NCBI GenBank assembly: GCA_035640155.1
Contig: DASQWR010000026.1
Location: 1-7,863 of the forward strand
DNA: 7,863 nucleotides
Source: JALYQB01 sp035640155
Lineage (GTDB): Bacteria; Actinomycetota; Actinomycetes; Mycobacteriales; Pseudonocardiaceae
Reading direction: 5' to 3'
The notes under the pieces were generated by a model. That model had not been told where the DNA came from. It saw nothing but the letters and a program-made list of their open reading frames with translations, and searched no databases. Of the stretch, positions 1 to 7,076 are shown in pieces. Made by a program: the position numbers and the translations under genes. Position 1 is the stretch's first letter. The number at the start of each line of letters is the position of its first letter.

Positions 1-1748
<1,748 letters not shown>

Positions 1749-2097
1749 CTGTCCTCCAATCACTCGCGCAAACGGAGCGGCAGGCTACACCGCTCCAGCG
1801 GGACCAGTCCCCCATGCAGCGGCGCGCCCACTACAGAACACGATGCGCAGGTTGCCCCACGAGTGGGTAGATCTCCGTCCGTGAATGCCTTAGAGCCCCG
1901 GTCCGGGCTGAACGAGTCGCGCCCCGCCTTCCCGAGGTACGTCGCCGCGTTCGTGCTCACAGATAGGTTACTTCTGCTCGTCCGGGCGTGTCGTGTCGTC
2001 GGCTGGCTTGCCTGTCACAGGGTTGAGATCTCCGCGAGCGCGAAAGCTGTAGATACACGGCTATTGGCATGTCGGCTGGTGAGGAGGCCACGGTCGG
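1749..2097. other. Intergenic region without a convincing gene
   Basis: This spacer separates the HAMP gene from the IS cluster. It holds the HAMP gene Shine-Dalgarno and the inverted repeat at 1774-1796. Another possible minus-strand -10 (TAACCT, 1970-1965) would give a leader of about 200 nt. A 66-codon minus-strand open frame (1960-1760, GTG start) lacks recognisable motifs, and I do not call it a gene. The last tens of bases before 2098 may be the left end of the older IS1634-type element, because removing the IS701 insertion joins them to its transposase start. I could not identify a terminal repeat there. Confidence 0.5.
1774..1796 (-). promoter_or_regulatory. 7-bp perfect inverted repeat upstream of the HAMP gene
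   Basis: GGAGCGG (1774-1780) and CCGCTCC (1790-1796) form a perfect 7-bp inverted repeat around a 9-nt spacer, 25 to 48 bp upstream of the start codon at 1748. Read on the minus strand, the spacer contains TAGCCT, which fits the loose actinobacterial -10 pattern TANNNT. No convincing -35 accompanies it. It could be an operator around the promoter, a 5'-leader hairpin, or chance in GC-rich DNA. Confidence 0.3.
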
Positions 2098-2101
2098 CTA
2101 G
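2098..2101. repeat. Target site duplication, left copy (CTAG)
   Basis: CTAG directly abuts the outer end of the left inverted repeat and matches the copy at 3500-3503. It fits the YTAR target preference described for IS701-family elements. Confidence 0.85.
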
Positions 2102-2124
2102 TACTCCAGCCGTAGATCGTGATC
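2102..2124 (+). repeat. IS701-family terminal inverted repeat, left
   Basis: This end begins TACTCCAGCCG and matches the reverse complement of 3477-3499 at 22 of 23 positions. The mismatch is T at 2113. It marks the transposase 3' side of the element. Confidence 0.88.
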
Positions 2125-2198
2125 ATGAGCTGGGCCTGTCGTTGGTAGTGGCTTGGCCCGGGCCCGGTATTGGTGGCGTCGTCGCCAGTACGACCAGG

Positions 2199-3405
2199 TC
2201 AGTGAGTTACTGAGTGGTTGGGGTGGACGGTTGTCAGGCTGGCGATCAGGTGGCGGATATCGTTGCACGTGAGGGCGATCACCCCGACGCGCGGTGGGCG
2301 TTCGGCGTGTTTCCGGGCGGCGATCACCGCGAGCAGGGCGTGGGCGAGCATGGCAAGCAGGACCCAGCGTCGCCAGGAGGTCCAACGGCGGACCTGGTGT
2401 TCGTCGAGCCCGGCCAGGCCCTTGGCGGCCTGGAAGCTCTCCTCGATGGTCCAGCGACGCCCGGCGACGCGGACCAGCTCGCCGAGCGGGACCAAGGTCG
2501 GGCAGTAGCAGCGGTAGAACGCCAGTTCGCCACGGCGGGGAGGGCGGCGGATCAGCAGCCAATGCTGCCCGTGCTCGCCGGTCAGCGCGATCCACACCCA
2601 GTCGTAGTAGCGCTGTCCCTTCGGACCGGGGCCAGCCGAGAGCCGCTGCCAGCCACCCTTCGGAACGGTGGCGGCCAGCTCGTCGGCCCGACTACGGTCG
2701 GCACCCGCCGGGCACAGCCGATCGCGAGGACGTAGCCGAAACCGGCGATCCTCCAGGTCGGCGCGCAGACCTGGGTCGGTGCCGTCGACCTCATCGCCGG
2801 TCGCCCACCGGGCCGAGGTCCCGGCGTCCAACGCCCGGGCCAGCACGGCCGGGCCAGCTCCGGCTTGGTCGCGAACTCGACCTCCTCAGCCACCCCGGCC
2901 CCGGCGCGGCGGTCCGGGTCCTCGGCCGACGACCGTGGCAGGTACAGCTCCCGGTCAATCATGGCATGTCCGCGCGCCCCGGCGTAGGTCAGATACACCG
3001 CTACCTGCGCGTTCTCGACCCAGCCTGCGGTGCCGGTGTACTGACGCTGGGTCCCGACCGTCGTGGTCCCCTTCCCCCGCATCCCCGGTCTCGTCCACCA
3101 CCAGCACCCCGTCCGGGTCACCGAGGTGGTTGATGACATAGCCACGCGGGTCATCGCGCACCCCGTCGATGTCCCAGCTCGCCCGCGCCAGGAGGTGCTC
3201 CCATCCCATCCGGGGTGGCCTCCCCGGTGTGCTCGGCGATCGTCCAACAGTTCTTCCGCGGCAGGTCGGCCAGCAGCCCCAGCAGCAACGCCCGCATCCG
3301 CCGTCGCGACTCCACCCGCGGGAACCTGCCGGCCACCCGATTGAGCATCTCCTCCAGCGTCACCTGCCATCGGGCAAGCCCTACGCTATGCCCCACGGCC
3401 ACCAC
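2199..3405 (-). pseudogene. IS701-family DDE transposase with five frameshifts
   Basis: Family similarity is continuous but jumps between frames. A GTG start at 3405 opens a segment with GRFPRVESRRRMRALLLGLLA and DLPRKNCWTIAEHTGEATPDGM. Then, after a +1 near 3200, come VRDDPRGYVINHLGDPDGVL and VVDETG. A +1 in the C run 3083-3086 leads to GTQRQYTGTAG and IDRELYLPRS. A -1 near 2850 leads to LARALDAG and ATGDEVDG. A compensated pair (+1 near 2745, -1 near 2692) surrounds GFGYVLAIG. The end has GELAFYRCY, LVRVAGRRWTIEESFQ and GLDEHQVRRWTSWRRW, with the stop at 2201-2199. Undoing the net +1 turns 1207 nt into 1206, an intact frame of 401 residues, the normal family length. The catalytic Asp (codon 3095-3093), second Asp (2795-2793) and Glu (within 2444-2439) persist. 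Flanking genes of equal GC show no indels, so decay is likelier than sequencing error. Confidence 0.88.
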
Positions 3406-3476
3406 ATGATCGTTTGATGTTCACAACCGACGATGATCACGTGGCGGCCGCCCGACGTTGGGACCGACACGCCGAA

Positions 3477-3499
3477 GATCACGATCTCCGGCTGGAGTA
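3477..3499 (-). repeat. IS701-family terminal inverted repeat, right
   Basis: This is the reverse complement of the left end with one mismatch, ending GGCTGGAGTA directly before the right CTAG. It lies on the transposase 5' side, 71 bp before its GTG start, so it probably also held the transposase promoter. Confidence 0.88.
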
Positions 3500-3503
3500 C
3501 TAG
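3500..3503. repeat. Target site duplication, right copy (CTAG)
   Basis: It matches 2098-2101 and lies 11 bp before the ATG of the IS1634-type transposase remnant. Excising the element and one copy restores a continuous upstream region ending CTAGTAGAACGAGGTATG. Confidence 0.85.
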
Positions 3504-3514
3504 TAGAACGAGGT

Positions 3515-4495
3515 ATGTACCTGCGGGAGACACGGCGGACGAACAAGGATGGGTCGGTGGTGCGCTACCCACAGCTGACGCACAACGAGCACCACCCGAG
3601 ACCCGGGTGTCCATGGTGCGCGTCGTGCACAACTTCGGTCGGTCGAGCGGGTGGACCGGGCCGGGCTGGCCCAGCCGACGCGATCACCACCGTCGCCGTG
3701 GGTCGGCGGGTGAACGCTGCCGCGGTGAGCGGATGATCTTCGAGTTGGAGCCAACCGGGCCTGGCGCCCTGCTCGAAGCTGGCCGCAACCTCGGGGGTGG
3801 CCAAGCGGGTGTTCATCGACGGGTTGGGCGCCATGGACGACGGCAGTGGTCTACCGAGCGATGGACTTCCTGCTCGACACGCTCGATGAGCTGGCGGAAA
3901 GAATCTTCTTCTCGGTGGCCAACCTGCTCGACCTGGAAAGTCGACCTGCTTTTCTTCGACACCACCAGCACCTACTTTCCAGACCGAGCAGGCCAACCCG
4001 GTCGTCGAGGCCAACGCGCAGACGACTCAGCCGACGCCCAGCCCGATGCAGAGCCCGGCCAGGATCACGGCCAGGATCCCGAGCGGGCCACAGAGGTCGG
4101 GCGCGGGGCCCACGGCCTGTCCCAGGATCATGGCCCCGACCTGCCCCGGTGGTGATTCGTCGTGGCAGTGACCCGCGGCGGCCCGGCGATCCGGGCCTGG
4201 ACCTTCCCCGGCAACACTTCCGACCAGATTCTAATCCGCACCGCCCGCCATGATTTGGCCAGCTGAAATCTCAACCGGGTCGTGTGGGCACTGGACCGCG
4301 GTTCTGCTCGGCGGAGAATCACCGATACCTGCAACACGGCGGCGGGCACTACATCATGGGAGAGAAGTTGCGCGGGGACTACATCGAAGCCGCCGCGGCG
4401 ATTTCCCGCGTGGGCCGTATACCTGCGCACCACCAAGACCAGGCGGCTGCGCATCAACCGCGGCACGGCGCGAGGCGCACCTGGACGGCAAGTTC
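3515..4495 (+). pseudogene. IS1634-type (IS4 superfamily) transposase remnant, multiply frameshifted and internally deleted
   Basis: Recognisable blocks appear in the family order but in all three frames. MYLRETRRTNKDGSVVRY starts at ATG 3515. It is followed by VSMVRVVHNFGR (about 3610), SKLAATSGVAKRVFIDGLG (from 3773), VYRAMDFLLDTLDELAERIF and FSVANLLDLE (from about 3849). Then come VDLLFFDTTSTYF (about 3940), GLSQDHGPDLP (about 4115), AWTFPGNTSDQILIR (about 4195), CSAENHRYLQHGGGHYIMGE (about 4310) and EAHLDGKF (4472-4495). FFDTTSTYF holds the probable first catalytic Asp. The N-terminal half has lost material between the HNFGR and SKLAA blocks. Another segment is missing after ISRVGRI, and everything beyond EAHLDGKF is absent, including the region expected to hold the catalytic Glu. 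Family members are usually well over 500 residues, against roughly 1 kb here. It cannot make an active enzyme. The IS701 element disrupts its upstream end, so this is the older insertion. No right-hand terminal repeat was found. Confidence 0.82.
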
Positions 4496-4510
4496 CCGAC
4501 GCCTGATGCG

Positions 4511-4531
4511 GTGTCCCGCGGGGCGGGACGC
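4511..4531. promoter_or_regulatory. GC-rich hairpin between the IS remnant and the metalloregulator gene
   Basis: GTCCCGC (4513-4519) and GCGGGAC (4523-4529) form a perfect 7-bp stem around GGG. One wobble pair and one further pair extend it to 4511/4531. It lies 34 bp or more before the regulator ATG and has no T run after it, so it is a weak terminator candidate. It could equally be an operator or a left-over of the old IS end. Confidence 0.3.
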
Positions 4532-4541
4532 GCCGCAGCCC

Positions 4542-4563
4542 GGAGTTCGGCGTACCGTACTTC
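4542..4563 (+). promoter_or_regulatory. Candidate promoter -10 and overlapping palindromic operator for the metal operon
   Basis: A TACCGT hexamer (4553-4558) matches the TANNNT -10 pattern and ends 6 nt before the ATG at 4565, which suits a leaderless transcript. No Shine-Dalgarno lies at a usable distance; GGAG at 4542-4545 is 19 nt away. An imperfect 22-bp dyad centred between 4552 and 4553 (CGG/CCG and AGT/ACT arms, 7 of 11 pairs) covers the -10. That is the size and place expected of a DtxR-family operator, although it does not resemble the DtxR/IdeR iron box. No good -35 is seen. The evidence is positional and weak. Confidence 0.3.
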
Positions 4564-4564
4564 C

Positions 4565-5254
4565 ATGTCAGGCGCACCGAAGTGGAGATCGGTTTCGGTC
4601 GAGGACTACCTCAAGTCGATCTACTCCCTGGAGGAGCGGAGCGCGTCGACGGTGACGACGACGGCGCTGGCCAGCCGGCTGGGCGTCTCGATCTCGTCCT
4701 GCTCCGGGATGGTCCGCAGGCTCGCCGAGCTCGGGCTGGTGGACCATGCCCGCTACGGGGACATCGAGCTGACCGCGTCCGGCCTGCGGATTGCGCTGGA
4801 GATGGTGCGTCGACACCGCCTCGTCGAGCTGTACCTGGTGACGGCCCTCGGTTACTCGTGGGACGAGGTGCACGACGAAGCCGAGGTGCTCGAACACGCC
4901 GTCTCCGACACGCTCCTGGACCGGATGGCCGAGCGGCTCGGCGAGCCGGTGCTCGACCCCCACGGTGACCCGATACCGACCAGGGACGGCCGGATCGTCG
5001 CCCCGGACAGCCAGCCGCTGTCCGCCATCGCCCCCGGGAGCAGCGGGGAGATCGTGCGGGTGGCCGACCTCGATCCCGAGCTGCTGCGCTACCTCACCGA
5101 GCAGCGGGTGCAGCTCGGCGACCGGATCACCGTCGTGAGCCGGCAGCCCTTCGGGGGCCCGATCGTGGTCCGGATCGGCCGGCCGCCCGATGACGAGCTG
5201 CACAGCTTCGGGGCCACCGTCGCCGACGCGGTATCGATCAAGGTGGACTCGTGA
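4565..5254 (+). CDS. mntR: DtxR-family metal-dependent repressor, manganese (MntR)-type metal site
   Basis: At 229 residues it has the usual length of three-domain DtxR proteins. A winged helix-turn-helix covers about 10-72 (SVEDYLKSIY, recognition helix near 43-55). A dimerisation and metal domain covers about 73-140, with RRHRLVELYL and VHDEAEVLEHAVSD. An SH3/FeoA-like domain covers about 152-225. Aligned by eye, D14 and E107 replace Met10 and Cys102 of DtxR and equal Asp8 and Glu99 of Bacillus MntR, the manganese-type signature. H84, E88, H103, E110 and H111 keep the remaining ligands. It is expected to bind operator DNA when loaded with metal and repress the uptake genes that follow. The frame is open upstream to 4250 through the IS remnant, but family similarity begins only around residue 10, so the ATG at 4565 is preferred. 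It overlaps the next gene by GTGA. Confidence 0.88.
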   Translation: MSGAPKWRSVSVEDYLKSIYSLEERSASTVTTTALASRLGVSISSCSGMVRRLAELGLVDHARYGDIELTASGLRIALEMVRRHRLVELYLVTALGYSWDEVHDEAEVLEHAVSDTLLDRMAERLGEPVLDPHGDPIPTRDGRIVAPDSQPLSAIAPGSSGEIVRVADLDPELLRYLTEQRVQLGDRITVVSRQPFGGPIVVRIGRPPDDELHSFGATVADAVSIKVDS

Positions 5255-6246
5255 GCACCGGGGCGATGTCGTCGCGGCGGGCGGCCCGCCGACGGCGAGC
5301 GCGCCTGAGGACCGTCGCTGTGGTTGCGAGCCTGCTCGTGGTGGGGTCCCTGACGGCCTGGGCGGTGTGGCCCCGGGCGGCTTCCTCGGCGAGCGAGGGA
5401 GACCGGCTCCGGGTGGTCACCACCACGAACTTCCTCACCGATACGGTCCGCGAGGTTGGCGGCGATGACGTCGACGTCGTCGGCCTGATGGGCCCCGGGG
5501 TCGACCCGCACCTGTACCGCCCACAAGCCAGTGATCTCGATCTGATGCGGTCGGCGGACCTCGTCATCGCGGTCGGCCTCTACCTCGAGGGCAGCATGCA
5601 GAACGTGCTCGATGACCTGTCCCGCACCCAGCCGGTCCTGCAGGCCGGGGAAGGGATCCCGACCGAGCGGCTGCTCCCTCCACCCGCGGGCGCCGCACCG
5701 GCGGAGGAGTACGACCCGCACGTCTGGTTCGACGTCTTACTCTGGACCTCGGTGGTCGACACGGTGCGCGACGGCCTGGTCGGGCTCGACCCCGGCAATG
5801 CCGCCCAGTACCGCCAGCGGGCGGATCGCTACCGCAGCAAGCTGGAGGCGCTCGACGAGGAGATCCGGCAGCGGATCGCTGAGATCCCGGCCGAACGGCG
5901 CGTGCTGGTCACCTCGCACGACGCGTTTCGCTACTTCAGCCGGGCCTACGGCACGGACGTGGTGGGCATCCAGGGCATCTCGACCGCCGACGAGGCCACC
6001 ACCGGGGACATCGACCGCGTCGCCGCGACCGTCACAGACCGCGGGGTGCGGTCGTTGTTCGTGGAGTCCAGCGTCTCCCGCCAGACCCTCGACGCCGTGA
6101 TCGCGGCAGCGCGGAGCCGGGGCAGCCCGATCACCGTCGGCGGCGAGCTGTTCTCCGACGCGGCCGGGGCGGCGGGCACCCCGGAGGGCACCTACGTTGG
6201 GATGTTGCGGTCGAACACGGACAAGATCGTGGTTGGCTTGCGATGA
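5251..6246 (+). CDS. TroA/ZnuA/MntA-family metal-binding protein of an ABC importer
   Basis: This 331-residue cluster 9 (A-1 type) solute-binding protein captures Mn2+ or Zn2+ outside the membrane and delivers it to the permease. An arginine-rich start (R9-R20) and one hydrophobic stretch (about 21-40) form an export signal. There is no cysteine anywhere, so lipidation is impossible; it is either cleaved (a possible site near ASSAS, 44-48) or stays anchored by its signal. The four ligands are visible: H87 (GVDPHLY), H157 (DPHVWFD), H223 (TSHDAFRYF) and D303 (ELFSDA). His at the third position is as in TroA, whereas PsaA-like proteins have Glu. The His-rich loop typical of ZnuA is absent, which favours Mn or mixed specificity; that is inference. 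The GTG start overlaps the regulator stop and is preceded by AAGGTG (5240-5245). ATG at 5266 is an alternative start. Confidence 0.9.
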   Translation: MSTGAMSSRRAARRRRARLRTVAVVASLLVVGSLTAWAVWPRAASSASEGDRLRVVTTTNFLTDTVREVGGDDVDVVGLMGPGVDPHLYRPQASDLDLMRSADLVIAVGLYLEGSMQNVLDDLSRTQPVLQAGEGIPTERLLPPPAGAAPAEEYDPHVWFDVLLWTSVVDTVRDGLVGLDPGNAAQYRQRADRYRSKLEALDEEIRQRIAEIPAERRVLVTSHDAFRYFSRAYGTDVVGIQGISTADEATTGDIDRVAATVTDRGVRSLFVESSVSRQTLDAVIAAARSRGSPITVGGELFSDAAGAAGTPEGTYVGMLRSNTDKIVVGLR

Positions 6247-6308
6247 GCAGAGCTGCGCTGAACAGAGTTGCGCTGAACGGCGTGACGATGAACGGGGTTG
6301 CGATGAGC
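6234..6308 (+). repeat. Five 15-bp tandem repeats spanning the binding-protein/ATPase junction
   Basis: Five imperfect copies lie at 6234-6248, 6249-6263, 6264-6278, 6279-6293 and 6294-6308. Examples are AGAGTTGCGCTGAAC and GGGGTTGCGATGAGC. The first and last copies agree at 13 of 15 positions. Because 15 is a multiple of three, each copy repeats a TGA in the frame of the upstream gene and an ATG or CTG in the frame of the downstream gene. Translated, the copies give pentapeptides RAALN, RVALN, GVTMN and GVAMS. Confidence 0.85.
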
Positions 6309-7076
6309 GAGCCGGACCGGCCGTGCGCGCTGTCGATGCGGGGCGTGGACGTCGCCTACGGCGGCAAGCCGGTGCTGCGCCACGTCTCGGTCGACATCCC
6401 GGCCGGCGTGCTCAGCTCGATCATCGGGCCCAACGGCGCCGGCAAGTCCACGGCGATCAAGGCCGCCCTCGGGCTGGTCGCGCCGGCCCGGGGCACCGTC
6501 CGGATCCTGGGCGAACCGCTGGGCCGGGCGCGCAGCAGGGTCGCCTACGTCCCCCAGCAGGACGCCGTCACCGACGACTTCCCGATCACCGCCATCCAGG
6601 TGGTCGAGATGGGCCGTTACCCGCACCGGGGGTGGTTCCAGCGGCTCACCGGCGCCGACGAGGCCGCGATCGACGAGGCGATGGACCGCACCGGTGTCAC
6701 CGACCTGGCCGACCATCCGCTCGACGAGCTCTCCGGTGGCCAGCGGCAGCGGGTGTTCCTGGCCAGGGCGCTGGCTCAGCACGCCGATCTCCTGGTGCTC
6801 GACGAGCCCTTCACCGCGGTCGACGCCCGCACCGAGGCGGCGATGCTGGACCTGCTCGTCGAGCTGTGCGAGCGCTCGGGGCTGTCGGTGATCGCGGTGC
6901 ACCACGACCTGCGCACGGTGCTCACCAGGTTCCAGCACGCGGTGCTGCTCGCCGGCACCGTCGTCGCCACCGGTGACGTCCGCGACGTTCTCACCCCCGC
7001 CCTGCTCGAGCGGGCCTACGGTGCGGCCCCCCTCGCGGTGGACGCGGACGCTGGAGCGCGCCGGTGGACTGGCTGA
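6243..7076 (+). CDS. ABC transporter ATP-binding protein for Mn/Zn uptake (ZnuC/MntB/TroB family)
   Basis: The 277-residue nucleotide-binding subunit powers metal import through the downstream permease. It has Walker A GPNGAGKST (62-70), a Q-loop in YVPQQ (Q105), signature LSGGQRQR (from 163), Walker B LLVLDEP (183-189, D187/E188) and the switch His in VHHDL (H221). VVEMGRYPH in the helical domain is typical of the metal-importer branch. The ATG at 6243 overlaps the preceding stop as ATGA. Residues 3-22 come from a 15-bp tandem repeat and have no counterpart in the family, whose homology starts near ALSMRGVDVAYGG (29-41). ATG at 6288 and 6303 are in-frame alternatives; 6303 would give a more ordinary N terminus. 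There is no strong Shine-Dalgarno at either end of the repeat, so re-initiation after the upstream gene is probable. Confidence 0.92.
   Translation: MSRAALNRVALNGVTMNGVAMSEPDRPCALSMRGVDVAYGGKPVLRHVSVDIPAGVLSSIIGPNGAGKSTAIKAALGLVAPARGTVRILGEPLGRARSRVAYVPQQDAVTDDFPITAIQVVEMGRYPHRGWFQRLTGADEAAIDEAMDRTGVTDLADHPLDELSGGQRQRVFLARALAQHADLLVLDEPFTAVDARTEAAMLDLLVELCERSGLSVIAVHHDLRTVLTRFQHAVLLAGTVVATGDVRDVLTPALLERAYGAAPLAVDADAGARRWTG

Larger units (their letters stand above)
2102..3499 (-). mobile_element. IS701-family insertion sequence, 1398 bp, complete ends, inactive transposase
   Basis: The element is bounded by 23-bp terminal inverted repeats with one mismatch and by an exact CTAG duplication. 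The length of about 1.4 kb and the 4-bp YTAR-type target site agree with the IS701 family. It carries one transposase gene on the minus strand, now frameshifted. It is inserted just upstream of an older IS1634-type transposase reading frame. Intact ends mean it might still be mobilised in trans if an active relative exists in the genome; that is inference. Confidence 0.88.

Noticed and set aside
1760..1960. 66-codon minus-strand open frame with a GTG start upstream of the HAMP gene
   Set aside because: No recognisable motif, mixed third-position composition, and it would cover the likely promoter of the sensor gene. Not enough to call a gene.
2199..3405. Programmed ribosomal frameshifting in the IS701 transposase
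   Set aside because: Five shifts in both directions are required. Known programmed cases use one, and the IS701 family normally has a single continuous frame.
4511..4531. Rho-independent terminator
   Set aside because: The stem is good but no T run follows, and there is no functional gene upstream that would need termination here.
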